A stretch of 64,000 nucleotides of DNA, taken from the NCBI GenBank assembly GCA_028284005.1, contig JANQSO010000007.1, positions 1 through 64,000 of the forward strand, in the 5' to 3' direction. The stretch is from Flavobacteriaceae bacterium (lineage in GTDB: Bacteria > Bacteroidota > Bacteroidia > Flavobacteriales > Flavobacteriaceae). The first letter of the stretch is position 1; the number at the start of each line of letters is the position of its first letter. A program made the translations under genes and the position numbers. This document shows, piece by piece, positions 51,822 to 61,121 of this stretch. Below the pieces are notes generated by a model. It searched no databases. It was not told where the DNA came from and was given only the letters and a program-made list of their open reading frames with translations.

Positions 51822-52522
51822 AATTAGCGCTTTTAGGATATGGAAAGATGGGTAAAACCATTGAGCGCCTTGCTATTGAAAAAGGGCATAGCATTGTTTT
51901 TAAAAGTACGGCAAGTACTGCAGAAGGAGATCTTGAAGATGCAGATGCAGCTATCGAATTTTCAACTCCGGGGGCTGCAGTAAAGAATATTTCCACTTGC
52001 CTTGATAAAGGGATTCCTGTTGTATCAGGAACCACAGGATGGCTAGCACATTATAAAGAAATCATAAATAAATGTAAAGCTTGTAACGGAAGCTTTATTT
52101 ATGCGTCCAATTTTTCCGTTGGCGTAAATTTGTTTTTTAGCCTTAACGAATATGCAGCAAAAATACTGGAACACTGGAAGGAATATGATGTTTCCATCGA
52201 AGAAATTCATCATACGCAAAAGAAAGATGCGCCAAGTGGTACGGCAATTTCTTTAGCTGAAGGAATCATAGAGCATTCCAATAAAAAAGACTGGAAATTG
52301 AGTGACGATGTTCATGAAGACGAAATTGAAATCACGTCAAAACGCATTGATGATGTAAAAGGAACCCATATTGTTTCGTATACATCACAAATTGACACCA
52401 TATCATTGAAACATGAAGCACATTCCAGGGATGGATTTGCTATTGGGGCAATTCTGGCGGCAGAATGGCTTCAGCATAAAAAAGGAGTATATTCTATGCG
52501 GGATGTGCTTCAGATCACATGA
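51818..52522 (+). CDS. dapB: 4-hydroxy-tetrahydrodipicolinate reductase
   Basis: 234 aa. N-terminal NAD(P) site MKLALLGYGKMGKTIERLA; substrate and catalytic motifs SNFSVGVNLFF, EEIHHTQKKDAPSGTAISLA and SRDGFAIGAILAAEWL. The catalytic His-His and Lys of HHxxKxDAPSGTA are present. It reduces the dihydrodipicolinate precursor in lysine and diaminopimelate synthesis. Slightly shorter than the E. coli enzyme, as usual for Bacteroidota. Confidence 0.96.
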   Translation: MKLALLGYGKMGKTIERLAIEKGHSIVFKSTASTAEGDLEDADAAIEFSTPGAAVKNISTCLDKGIPVVSGTTGWLAHYKEIINKCKACNGSFIYASNFSVGVNLFFSLNEYAAKILEHWKEYDVSIEEIHHTQKKDAPSGTAISLAEGIIEHSNKKDWKLSDDVHEDEIEITSKRIDDVKGTHIVSYTSQIDTISLKHEAHSRDGFAIGAILAAEWLQHKKGVYSMRDVLQIT

Positions 52523-52563
52523 AAATTAAAATGCTGAAACAATTCAGTATAAAAAAATAGATT

Positions 52564-54132
52564 ATGAGTTTTACAGGTTGGTTATTATTTATTCTTATCA
52601 TTCAGTTGGTTCATTTTGCAGGTACCTGGAAATTATATACCCTGGCAGGAAGAAAGGCGTGGGAAGCAGCCGTTCCTATATACAATTCTGTTGTATTAAT
52701 GAAGATTATCAACCGGCCCTGGTGGTGGACCATCTTGCTGTTTGTCCCTATTGTAAACCTCATTATGTTTCCGGTGATCTGGGTAGAAACACTCCGGAGC
52801 TTTGGAAGAAATAGTACTACAGATACTGTTCTGGGGGTGATTACCCTGGGACTTTATATCTTTTACATTAACTATACTCAAGATGTAACACATATAAAAG
52901 AACGTGACTTAAAACCAAGAACATCCACCGGAGAATGGGTGAGCTCAATTTTGTTTGCGGTTGTGGCGGCTACTATAGTGCATACATATTTTATGCAGCC
53001 ATTTACGATCCCTACCTCCTCGTTGGAAAAGACCTTATTGGTTGGTGATTTTCTGTTTGTGAGTAAATATCATTACGGTGCGCGGACACCAATGACACCT
53101 ATCGCCTTTCCAATGGTACACGATACCATTCCTGTTGTAAAGACAAAATCATACCTTCCAAAACCGCAAATACCTTACTTTAGGTTTCCCGGGTTTCAGG
53201 ACATAGAACGAAATGATATTGTTGTTTTTAGCTGGCCTATAGACAATTTTATAGACATAGGGCCCCCTCCCAAAGGATATGCCTATAAGCCAATTGATAA
53301 AAAATCGAACTATGTAAAACGTTGTGTGGGCCTTCCCGGAGATTCATTGGAAGTACGTAATGGTTACGTATATATTAACGGAAAGCAAAATGATCTGCCG
53401 GACAGGGCCAAGCTTCAGTTTGGGTATGCGTTTGCAACCTCAAAACCATTAAATCCTCAGTTTGCCATTGAGCAATATAATATTACCGATCTGTACCCTA
53501 TGGATCAAAACTACAGGACTTTTCAGGCACATATGACCGATGCAGAATATGAGAAGTTTAAAAATTATCCGAATCTTGATACAATCATTAAAACTACGGC
53601 AAAAAAGGGAGAGCGTAATCCCGGTACCTTCCCACAAGATTCCCAGTTTTCCTGGAATACCGACTTCTTTGGCCCTATTTATATCCCAAAAGCCGGTGCC
53701 ACTGTAGCCATTACAGCCGAAAGTATTCCTTTATACAAAAGGATCATAGAAGTGTACGAAGGCAGTGAAATGGGCCTTGACAATAAAATTACTCAATCCG
53801 GAACCCAGGTGCTTTTAAACGGGTCACCAATTACCGAATATACCTTTAAAATGGATTACTACTGGATGATGGGTGATAACCGAAGTAACTCCCAGGACGC
53901 CCGTATGTGGGGTTATGTTCCATTTAATCACGTAGTAGGAAAACCCGTTTTTGTATGGATGAGCTGGGATAGCAATGCGAAAGGCCTTGCCAATAAAATC
54001 CGCTGGGAACGTTTATTTACTACAGTAGGTGGAAGTGGACAACCTGTATCTTATTTTAAGTACTTCTTAATTGTACTGGGAGCCTGGTTTGTTTTTAATT
54101 ACTTTAGAAAAAAAAGAAAGGCTAAAAAATAA
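52564..54132 (+). CDS. lepB: signal peptidase I with N-terminal membrane extension
   Basis: 522 aa. An extra N-terminal domain of about 110 aa has several membrane segments (WLLFILIIQLVHFAGTWKLY, AVPIYNSVVLMKIINRPWWW), as in other flavobacterial LepB proteins. The S26 catalytic region has Ser153 in FTIPTSSLEKTLLVGD and Lys252 in NYVKRCVGLPGDSLEV. The late box MMGDNRSNSQDARMWGYVP is intact. A large insertion lies between the Lys box and this box. Cleaves signal peptides at the periplasmic face. Confidence 0.95.
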   Translation: MSFTGWLLFILIIQLVHFAGTWKLYTLAGRKAWEAAVPIYNSVVLMKIINRPWWWTILLFVPIVNLIMFPVIWVETLRSFGRNSTTDTVLGVITLGLYIFYINYTQDVTHIKERDLKPRTSTGEWVSSILFAVVAATIVHTYFMQPFTIPTSSLEKTLLVGDFLFVSKYHYGARTPMTPIAFPMVHDTIPVVKTKSYLPKPQIPYFRFPGFQDIERNDIVVFSWPIDNFIDIGPPPKGYAYKPIDKKSNYVKRCVGLPGDSLEVRNGYVYINGKQNDLPDRAKLQFGYAFATSKPLNPQFAIEQYNITDLYPMDQNYRTFQAHMTDAEYEKFKNYPNLDTIIKTTAKKGERNPGTFPQDSQFSWNTDFFGPIYIPKAGATVAITAESIPLYKRIIEVYEGSEMGLDNKITQSGTQVLLNGSPITEYTFKMDYYWMMGDNRSNSQDARMWGYVPFNHVVGKPVFVWMSWDSNAKGLANKIRWERLFTTVGGSGQPVSYFKYFLIVLGAWFVFNYFRKKRKAKK

Positions 54133-54154
54133 ACGTATCAACAAATAAGCGTTT

Positions 54155-54784
54155 ATGCAAAAGATCCTTCTTCATCCAACCTATTTTCCTTCCATCGCCC
54201 AAATGGTAAGTGTCGTACATGCCCATGAAGTAATTTTTGAAATAGAAGACAATTACCAAAAACAGACCTATAGGAACAGAGCCTACATTGCCCATAGCAA
54301 TGGGAAACTCTTGTTGAATGTACCCATAAAACATTCTAAAGACGGTACACGGCAAAAAACAAAAGACGTGGTTGTGGAAAATGACTTCAACTGGCAGTCA
54401 CAACATTGGAAATCTTTACAAACCGCATACCGGACCTCCCCTTTTTTTGAATTTTATGAAGACGAATTAGAACCATTATTCACAAGACCTGTAGAAGGCC
54501 TGTTGCAACATAATCTTACCATTTTTAAAATTCTTTGCGACTTAATAGGTATTGAGGTTATTTTTTCAAGAACAGAAGCTTTTGAAGTCAATCCTATAAG
54601 TACCGACCTTCGTTTTATGGTGGAAGCAAAAAAAGAAAAGAACTACAACTTATTGCCTTACACCCAGGTATTAGAAGCACACCATGGTTTTATATCCAAT
54701 CTTTCCGTCCTGGACCTTTTGTTTAATGAAGGGCCCAATACATTATATTACCTGGAATCGCAGCAAATTAATCTTCAGCCTTAG
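54155..54784 (+). CDS. WbqC-family protein
   Basis: 209 aa, cytoplasmic. WbqC signature: HPTYFPSIAQMVSVVHAHEV, YRNRAYIAHSNGKLLLNVPI, QHWKSLQTAYRTSPFFEFYE and IGIEVIFSRTEAF. The family is linked to amino-sugar or glycan biosynthesis gene clusters and may be a transferase; the reaction is not known. Here it follows lepB after 22 nt, a conserved neighbourhood. The end overlaps the convergent EEP gene by 17 nt. Confidence 0.87.
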   Translation: MQKILLHPTYFPSIAQMVSVVHAHEVIFEIEDNYQKQTYRNRAYIAHSNGKLLLNVPIKHSKDGTRQKTKDVVVENDFNWQSQHWKSLQTAYRTSPFFEFYEDELEPLFTRPVEGLLQHNLTIFKILCDLIGIEVIFSRTEAFEVNPISTDLRFMVEAKKEKNYNLLPYTQVLEAHHGFISNLSVLDLLFNEGPNTLYYLESQQINLQP

Positions 54785-55814
54785 CTCCCCACCCTAATGT
54801 TGCGGTAACCGGATAGTGGTCCGAAAAAGATTTCTTTACAGTATCAAATTTTAAGACTTCGAATATTTCAGAAATTAATATGTAATCAATACGCATAGGG
54901 TATCCATCAAATTTATAGGTAGTACCAATTCCCGAACCACGTGCAATAAAAGCATCGGTCATATTTTCCTGTAGCCTTCTATATACATACGAAAAAGGTG
55001 TATTATTAAAGTCACCGCTTACAATTACAGGATAGGGCGAAGTTTCTTTATGACTCAATATGGCATTGGTCTGTTCCTCCTGCATTACGAAAGCGCGGGA
55101 CATTCTTTTACGTAACCTGTCCTTGTTCCCTTCCTGCAAATAATCTACCGTTGGTAAGATACCCAGGGATTGTAAATGCAGATTATATACTCTAAGTGTA
55201 TCTTTCCCCTTTACAACATCTGCGTATAAGGTGTTGTTATGTGAGTCTGTAAAATCGAAAGCACCTGTTTTTGCAAAAGGATACTTCGAAAAAATAGCAT
55301 GCCCCAATTTATTATTGCCATCTTTAAAATGAATGAATTGAAAAGGATAAGCGGAAAAATCGAAATTACTGTCCCTGTAATATTCCTGAATACAAACAAC
55401 ATCTGGTTGTTCTTTATTCAATATTTCCGAAATAGTTTCTGAAACACCTGTAGACGGTTCCTTCTCATATGCATTGAACAACCGGACGTTATAGCTCAAA
55501 ATGCTTAATGTGTTGTTGTATTTTGAAGGGTCTCCTTCCGAAGAAAATTCAAAAAAAGGATTGAAATGAAAATAGGCGATCAATAACACCGAAAGCGACA
55601 CCAGGGCTTTTCGTTTTAACCGAAACAACCAATAAGCAGCAAATAGTATATTAAGTAATAGCAAAGGAGAAACTGCAAGGCTTAATAGTGAAAGCGTTGG
55701 GAAAGTCTTAGGTGGCAGGTAAGGCAAAATAAAGGAAATCAATAGCAAAAATGCCGCTATAGAATTACCCCAAACAATAAGTTTGTAAAAAAGCCCCTTT
55801 TTTTTTGAACGCAT
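54768..55814 (-). CDS. membrane endonuclease/exonuclease/phosphatase-family protein
   Basis: 348 aa. Three N-terminal transmembrane helices (residues about 10-95), then an EEP domain: LSILSYNVRLFNAY, PDVVCIQEYYRDSN (metal Glu), VIVSGDFNNTPFSYVYRRL (GDFN) and SFSDHYPVTATLGW (SDH). All metal-site residues are present. It may act on lipids or nucleic acid outside the cytoplasm. It is followed by the rhomboid gene 4 nt upstream on the same strand. Confidence 0.9.
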   Translation of the reverse strand: MRSKKKGLFYKLIVWGNSIAAFLLLISFILPYLPPKTFPTLSLLSLAVSPLLLLNILFAAYWLFRLKRKALVSLSVLLIAYFHFNPFFEFSSEGDPSKYNNTLSILSYNVRLFNAYEKEPSTGVSETISEILNKEQPDVVCIQEYYRDSNFDFSAYPFQFIHFKDGNNKLGHAIFSKYPFAKTGAFDFTDSHNNTLYADVVKGKDTLRVYNLHLQSLGILPTVDYLQEGNKDRLRKRMSRAFVMQEEQTNAILSHKETSPYPVIVSGDFNNTPFSYVYRRLQENMTDAFIARGSGIGTTYKFDGYPMRIDYILISEIFEVLKFDTVKKSFSDHYPVTATLGWGAKAED

Positions 55815-55818
55815 TTGG

Positions 55819-56694
55819 TTAGTCTTCTTTTCCTGCTTTGAACAGGAAGTCTTTTTCAGCTTTTGTTAGACTATCATACCCGCTTTTCCCTATTTTATCT
55901 AAAATAGCGTCTACTTTCTTTTGGTTGTTAGTCTTTTCGTTATTAGTGTTAGAACGAACAGAATCCTTACGTGTTGTCCGGTGCACCTTTTTAAATGGTT
56001 TTTTTGTACGGGGAGTGAATAATCCTTCAAACCAATCCAAAATATTTTCAAACCAACGGCCTATATCGTTTCCTTTTGCCAGTTGTATTGCATATACATA
56101 GCCAAAGATGGCGCCCCCCAAATGAGCCAACAGACCACCGGCATTCCCCGAAGTGGGTAATTGAATTAGGTCTTTCAGCACAAAAAAGACTCCTATATGC
56201 CATAGTTTGACAGTAAAAAAGAAGATCCTCACAGCCGTATTGGGTGTATATGTCGCAATAAATACAACTATAGCAGTAACTGCCGCCGAAGCTCCTAATA
56301 AATAACCGCGTTCATTGGAGAAGACAGGAAACAAATTATAAGAAAGCACATATAGCAAACCTCCGCAGACAGCCCCCAGCAAATAGATCGTTAAAAACCT
56401 TTTAGCAGCAAATAAATTAAGTACAAAACCACCAAACCAATAAAGCCAAAGCATGTTCCAGAAAAGGTGCCAAAAACCAAAATGCAGAAAGCTATACGTA
56501 AGGAAAGCCCAGGGTTGGGTGATAAATTCGGCAAAAGAATCCGGCAATACAAACCAACCGGTCAATTGTGCGACCGGAATTTTAAAGAAGAATGCAAAAA
56601 GATTCACCAACAAAAAGAGAGCAAGATTAATTACAATTAATTTTACTACTATTCCTGCAGTTTTAAATTGGTATGATAAACTGTTAGCTGCCAT
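55819..56694 (-). CDS. rhomboid-family intramembrane serine protease
   Basis: 291 aa from ATG 56694, 2 nt after the previous rhomboid gene's stop; a TTG at 56706 is less likely. Six membrane helices with WHLFWNMLWLYWFG, catalytic GASAAVTAIVVF (Ser) and LLAHLGGAIFGYVYA (His). A basic Lys/Arg-rich linker and a C-terminal helical segment (KVDAILDKIGKSGYDSLTKA, DUF6576-like) follow the membrane part. Substrates unknown. It is probably an independent paralogue rather than a partner of the neighbouring rhomboid. Confidence 0.92.
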   Translation of the reverse strand: MAANSLSYQFKTAGIVVKLIVINLALFLLVNLFAFFFKIPVAQLTGWFVLPDSFAEFITQPWAFLTYSFLHFGFWHLFWNMLWLYWFGGFVLNLFAAKRFLTIYLLGAVCGGLLYVLSYNLFPVFSNERGYLLGASAAVTAIVVFIATYTPNTAVRIFFFTVKLWHIGVFFVLKDLIQLPTSGNAGGLLAHLGGAIFGYVYAIQLAKGNDIGRWFENILDWFEGLFTPRTKKPFKKVHRTTRKDSVRSNTNNEKTNNQKKVDAILDKIGKSGYDSLTKAEKDFLFKAGKED

Positions 56695-56696
56695 TT

Positions 56697-57470
56697 CTAA
56701 TTCCAACGATGGTTGTCAAAACTGTTCTTTTTCCAATAGTATGCCATAATAAATCCAAACAGCGCCCCTCCAATATGTGCCCAATTTGCAATATTCTGCC
56801 CAAAAAGAGAGAAACCTGTGATGCCGGAAAATAAATCCAAAACTATCAATGCCGGAATAAAATATTTGGCTTTAATGGGTATTGGCAAAAAGATAAGCAT
56901 CAATTTTACATTTGGATACATTAATCCAAAAGCGACCAATACTCCATAAATAGCTCCTGATGCTCCCACAGCACTTGTAATATATGTGCTTATCATGCCT
57001 TCAATATTAGCGGTATCCATTCCGCTGGGCACATTAACACTATATTGGCCGGAAGAAAGTATCTGGCCCTCTGCTGAATTCAATAACTCAAAAATTTGTG
57101 TTTCGTTAAGTCCCGCCTGTACCAGATCTGCAAAGCCTGCATGAAAGTGGTAATAACCTACCAAAGTATGTATGAGTACAGCACCTAGCCCTGCCGAAAA
57201 ATAAAAGAATAAAAACTTATTTCGGCCCCACTGCGCTTCTAAAGGAGAGCCAAACATATACAAAGCGAACATATTAAACAATATATGCATGAAGCTATTG
57301 CTATCATGCATGAACATATGTGTGATAGGCTGCCAAATCTGAAAATTAGGATTTTCAAAATAATACAGGGAAAATAGCCTGTAAGCAGCTTCACCGGATA
57401 GCATAGAACCAGCATAGACCAATACGTTAACAATAATTAATATCTTAACTGTTTCTGTAATTCTTCCCAT
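56697..57470 (-). CDS. rhomboid-family intramembrane serine protease
   Basis: 257 aa, starting one base after the mutL stop. Motifs: IWQPITHMFMHDSNSFMHIL, NMFALYMFGSPLEAQWGRNK, catalytic GASGAIYGVLVAFG (Ser) and WAHIGGALFGFIMAYYW (His). A luminal loop rich in polar residues lies between helices 2 and 3. Catalytic residues are intact. It is in an operon mutL-rhomboid-rhomboid-EEP on the minus strand. Confidence 0.93.
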   Translation of the reverse strand: MGRITETVKILIIVNVLVYAGSMLSGEAAYRLFSLYYFENPNFQIWQPITHMFMHDSNSFMHILFNMFALYMFGSPLEAQWGRNKFLFFYFSAGLGAVLIHTLVGYYHFHAGFADLVQAGLNETQIFELLNSAEGQILSSGQYSVNVPSGMDTANIEGMISTYITSAVGASGAIYGVLVAFGLMYPNVKLMLIFLPIPIKAKYFIPALIVLDLFSGITGFSLFGQNIANWAHIGGALFGFIMAYYWKKNSFDNHRWN

Positions 57471-59315
57471 CTACATAAATTTTTTGTCAAAGTCGGTTAC
57501 ATCAAACGTAACTAAAATCGGTTTGTTGTATGGTGACATACTTGGTTCTTTACATGCAAACAATTGATTAATTAAATGTTCGCGTTCTACCTTGTTTAAA
57601 GCTGTTCCTGTCTTTATCGCCATGCTCTTCGCCATAGACTTTGCCAAAAGGTCATTTTGACTAAATCCGGCATCCGGGACTTCCTCCTTAATATCATTAA
57701 TTAAAGATTCCAGAACATTTTCCACATGGCTTTCAATAATAGATACAGGAATACCGCTAATTTCAATTTGTTCATCCTTCAGGGCCGAAAAAACAAAACC
57801 GGTATGTTCCAATTGCTCCCTTACTTTTTCCAGCACTTTGATATCGGGTTTTGAAAATTGAAGTTGTAACGGAAACAACAATTGCTGACTTACAGCCTCT
57901 TGCACCGTAATATTCTTTAGTAATTCTTCATATAGAATACGTTGGTGCGCCAAGTGTTGATGAATTACCATCATACCACTCTTTATGGGGCTCATGATAT
58001 ATTTGTTTTGAAGCTGAAAGGTAATTTGTCCAGCCTCTTCGCTTTCAGTATCAAAAAGGCTCCCAGTCACCTCTTCACTTTCAAATTCAATGTTCTCCAC
58101 AGAGGTAACTTCCCCGGTGTCTTGTTTTAGACCTACGTACAGAGATTCCCATGATGCGGTCTTTTCACGCTTATACGAAGTGTTTCCCCTACCCTGTTTT
58201 GCATCCTTTTGAAAAGGATTGAAGTCTTTATCAACCTCGATCGTAGGTGCTACCGGTGACTTCTTACTATATTCGTAAGGAGTATCGAAACCGGAATCTT
58301 TATTAAAATCGAGAACAGGAGCAATACTAAATTGTCCCAGGCTATGTTTAATCGTTGCCCTAAGCATTGCATAGATGGCATGCTCATCATCAAACTTAAT
58401 TTCGGTTTTAGTGGGATGGATATTAATATCGATGGACTTTGTATCCACTTCCAGGAATAAAAAATACCCCGGTTGTGCCCCATCTTTTATCAAGCCTTCA
58501 AAAGCAGCATTAACTCCGTGGTGCAAATATGGGCTTTTTATAAAGCGGTTGTTCACGAAAAAGAACTGCTCTCCCCTGCTTTTTTTAGCAAATTGTGGTT
58601 TTAATACGAACCCACTTACTTTAACGATCTCGGTTTCTTCTGCTACAGGAACTAACTTCTCGTTGGTTTTTGCTCCAAAGATATTTACAATTCGCTGCCG
58701 TAAATTACTGGAAGGCAGATTAAAAACATCACTTCCGTTATGAAGCATAACAAATGTAATTTTCGGGTGCGCCAATGCCACACGGTGAAACTCATCAATA
58801 ATATGGCGTGTTTCTACGGGATTACTCTTTAAAAAATTGCGTCTTGCCGGAATATTGTAAAATAGGTTTTTTACTGAAATCGTTGTGCCCTTTGGCACAA
58901 CAGCAGCTTCTTGCGAAGTGACTTCGCTCCCCTCGATCATTATCTTTGTACCAACTTCGGTATCCCCCGTTTTGGTTTTCAATTCTACATGTGCTATAGC
59001 CGCAATAGAAGCCAGTGCTTCGCCACGAAATCCTTTGGTGTGAATATTGAAAAGGTCTTCTGCCGATTTGATCTTAGAAGTTGCATGGCGCTCAAAACAC
59101 AGTCGGGCATCGGTTGTACTCATTCCAACACCGTCATCGGTAACCTGTATAAGTGTCTTTCCCGCATCTTTAATTACCAAAGTAATGGTGGTAGCTTTGG
59201 CATCTATTGCATTTTCCAACAATTCCTTTACTACCGAAGCAGGACGTTGTACGACCTCTCCGGCTGCTATTTGATTGGCAACATGATCCGGTAAAAGCTG
59301 AATAATATCAGTCAT
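57471..59315 (-). CDS. mutL: DNA mismatch repair protein MutL
   Basis: 614 aa. GHKL ATPase: QIAAGEVVQRPASVVKELLE, DDGVGMS, TKGFRGEALASIAAIAHVEL and VGTKIMIEGS-type lid. Transducer region INIHPTKTEIKFDDE. In the C-terminal dimerisation domain, residues 452-463 read HQHLAHQRILYE where the endonuclease motif DQHAxxExxxxE would sit; Asp and the first Glu are replaced by His and Gln, so nuclease activity may be lost. It overlaps the stop of the upstream small gene by one base. Confidence 0.96.
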   Translation of the reverse strand: MTDIIQLLPDHVANQIAAGEVVQRPASVVKELLENAIDAKATTITLVIKDAGKTLIQVTDDGVGMSTTDARLCFERHATSKIKSAEDLFNIHTKGFRGEALASIAAIAHVELKTKTGDTEVGTKIMIEGSEVTSQEAAVVPKGTTISVKNLFYNIPARRNFLKSNPVETRHIIDEFHRVALAHPKITFVMLHNGSDVFNLPSSNLRQRIVNIFGAKTNEKLVPVAEETEIVKVSGFVLKPQFAKKSRGEQFFFVNNRFIKSPYLHHGVNAAFEGLIKDGAQPGYFLFLEVDTKSIDINIHPTKTEIKFDDEHAIYAMLRATIKHSLGQFSIAPVLDFNKDSGFDTPYEYSKKSPVAPTIEVDKDFNPFQKDAKQGRGNTSYKREKTASWESLYVGLKQDTGEVTSVENIEFESEEVTGSLFDTESEEAGQITFQLQNKYIMSPIKSGMMVIHQHLAHQRILYEELLKNITVQEAVSQQLLFPLQLQFSKPDIKVLEKVREQLEHTGFVFSALKDEQIEISGIPVSIIESHVENVLESLINDIKEEVPDAGFSQNDLLAKSMAKSMAIKTGTALNKVEREHLINQLFACKEPSMSPYNKPILVTFDVTDFDKKFM

Positions 59316-59605
59316 TATAACTTCTGAAAAAATATAGATAAATCGAAATCGATTATGTACAGAAATAATAAAACTAAAATTGCGATAATAAAGATGAGTC
59401 TTCGGTTTGCGCTTCTGTTCTTAGACTGGCGTAAATCTTCCCAGGCATTTTTAAACTTTCCCTTTAGTCCGGGGTTACTGCCAACAGTAGTTCGAAATTC
59501 ATCAAATTTATGTTTAATTTCAAAGGGGCTTCCTTCTCCTTCGTTTTTATAATAACGTGGATTGTAACTAAACTTTTTGTTTTTGCGTGTTTTTAAAATT
59601 CCCAT
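59315..59605 (-). CDS. small membrane protein upstream of mutL
   Basis: 96 aa from ATG 59605; 59620 would leave no leader after the promoter. N-terminal basic MGILKTRKNKKFSYNPRYYK, then SPFEIKHKFDEFRTTVG and one transmembrane helix (LIFIIAILVLLFLYIIDF). Homologues are sometimes mislabelled as riboflavin synthase subunit; nothing in the sequence supports that. It is a conserved flavobacterial gene of unknown function. Confidence 0.8.
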   Translation of the reverse strand: MGILKTRKNKKFSYNPRYYKNEGEGSPFEIKHKFDEFRTTVGSNPGLKGKFKNAWEDLRQSKNRSANRRLIFIIAILVLLFLYIIDFDLSIFFQKL

Positions 59606-59617
59606 ACAAGTCGTTTT

Positions 59618-59625
59618 CAAATGTA
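59618..59625 (-). promoter_or_regulatory. -7 element of the mutL operon
   Basis: Minus-strand TACATTTG is a perfect TAnnTTTG element. The inferred transcription start near 59612 is just before ATG 59605. A TTC lies 19 nt upstream in place of TTG. Confidence 0.5.
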
Positions 59626-59708
59626 CTCAAAATACAGCAGTTTTTGAAGTAGTTTGTTATCCTTTATTATCAACAATTATCGTTCCGAAGAAAAAGAAAT
59701 CAGAAAAA

Positions 59709-60206
59709 TTAAAACTTAGCCTCTTTGCGTAGTTGTGCCATTTTAATAGCGGCTATGGCAGCTTCGGTACCTTTATTACCGTGTTTTCCTCCACTACGGT
59801 CTATAGCCTGTTGCAGATTGTTGTCGGTTAGCACACAAAAGATCACCGGGATATTATTTTGAACGTTCAGGTCCTTAATTCCTTGGGAAACAGCCTCACA
59901 GACATAATCAAAATGTTTGGTCTCCCCTTGTATCACACTTCCAATGGCAATAATAACATCTAACATATCGTAGCTCTGCTGCATTTGCTTACAGCCATAT
60001 ACCAATTCAAAACTACCGGGTACATTCCATCGGACAATATTTTCACTAATTGCCCCGCAGTCTTTCAAGGCATCGAAAGCACCCTGAAACATACCTTCTG
60101 TGATATCATGGTTCCATTCTGAAACAACAATCCCAAACCGAAAGTCCTTCGCGTTTGGGATTGTAGCTTTATCGTAAGTAGATAAATTTTTATTTTCAGT
60201 AGCCAT
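59709..60206 (-). CDS. ribH: 6,7-dimethyl-8-ribityllumazine synthase
   Basis: 165 aa. Motifs: FRFGIVVSEWNHDITEGMFQ, WNVPGSFELVYGCKQM, IAIGSVIQGETKHFDYVCEA (catalytic His) and IPVIFCVLTDNNLQQAIDRS with GGKHGNKGTEAA. Condenses the ribityl-uracil and butanone phosphate precursors in riboflavin synthesis and forms an icosahedral or pentameric particle. Its start shares one base with the stop of the TPR gene, so both are in one operon. Confidence 0.97.
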   Translation of the reverse strand: MATENKNLSTYDKATIPNAKDFRFGIVVSEWNHDITEGMFQGAFDALKDCGAISENIVRWNVPGSFELVYGCKQMQQSYDMLDVIIAIGSVIQGETKHFDYVCEAVSQGIKDLNVQNNIPVIFCVLTDNNLQQAIDRSGGKHGNKGTEAAIAAIKMAQLRKEAKF

Positions 60207-60973
60207 TATTTATTCATTGCTTCAGTTTGGCCTACATATAATTGTGCTTTATCAGCTTCAGGAGAACCGGAGTAATCATCGGTAATCTTCTTGAAATGCT
60301 TTAATGCTTCTTCTGTCTTACCCAAATTCATGGCTGTAATACCTGCTTTCAATAGAAAACGTGGAGCAGATACTTCATTATCACTCAAGCTAACTGCTTT
60401 TTCATAATATGCCAGGGCGTCACCCTCTTGTCCTAATTGCACAAAAGCATCACCAATTGCTCCTTTTGCCAAAGGTCCTAACATTGCATCTTTACTTTTA
60501 AAATCATCCAAACGGTCAATTGCGTTCTGGTATTCACCAATATTCATATACGCCATTCCGGCATAATAGTTAGCAAGATTGCCTGCTTTGGTTCCTCCGT
60601 AATTATCAATAATATCCAGAAAACCGTATTTACCTTCACCTCCATTTAACGAGAGGTTATATAATGAATCTTTAGTTGTAGAAGTAAGAGCCTGTTCAAA
60701 ATATTGTTGTGCCTGGAACATTTCATTCATGGCTTCGCTTTCCTTTGGTTCTTGAATAAATTGCTGGTATCCCAGATATCCAAGTACACAAATTGCAACA
60801 GCTCCTACGAATATTAAAATATACTTTTGGTTTTTCTCTACCCAGGCCTCGGTTCTCGAAGCACCTTCATCCAGTGTGTTAAATACTTCTGCCGTTGTAC
60901 TGTTCTCTTCTATTTGAGATTTTCTCTCAGCTTTATTTTTCGGTCTACCGCCTCTTTTCTTGTAGGTTGCCAT
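60206..60973 (-). CDS. tetratricopeptide membrane protein (YfgM-like)
   Basis: 255 aa. Basic cytoplasmic start (MATYKKRGGRPKNKAERKSQ), one transmembrane helix (YILIFVGAVAICVLGYLGYQ), then TPR repeats outside: LANYYAGMAYMNIGEYQNAI, GAIGDAFVQLGQEGDALAYY and AEEALKHFKKI-type repeats near the end. The plan is that of YfgM-like chaperone adaptors for the translocon; the function here is inferred. Operon with ribH. Confidence 0.88.
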   Translation of the reverse strand: MATYKKRGGRPKNKAERKSQIEENSTTAEVFNTLDEGASRTEAWVEKNQKYILIFVGAVAICVLGYLGYQQFIQEPKESEAMNEMFQAQQYFEQALTSTTKDSLYNLSLNGGEGKYGFLDIIDNYGGTKAGNLANYYAGMAYMNIGEYQNAIDRLDDFKSKDAMLGPLAKGAIGDAFVQLGQEGDALAYYEKAVSLSDNEVSAPRFLLKAGITAMNLGKTEEALKHFKKITDDYSGSPEADKAQLYVGQTEAMNK

Positions 60974-60992
60974 AATTTTATTTGTTGAAGCG

Positions 60993-61000
60993 CAAAAATA
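60993..61000 (-). promoter_or_regulatory. -7 element of the TPR-ribH operon
   Basis: Minus-strand TATTTTTG, a perfect TAnnTTTG element, 19 nt before ATG 60973. Confidence 0.5.
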
Positions 61001-61121
61001 AAATATTTATTAGAATTTTAAAGGGAAAAGATTCCTTATTTTTCAATAATTTGCAGGCTCGTTTTTAGTATTTTTTCTGAAATGAGCCAAAACTCTTAAA
61101 ATAGATAAGTTTCTCATTATT

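Noticed and set aside
59315-59605. Riboflavin synthase subunit, as the gene lies near ribH
   Set aside because: It is a 96-aa single-span membrane protein without any riboflavin enzyme motif.
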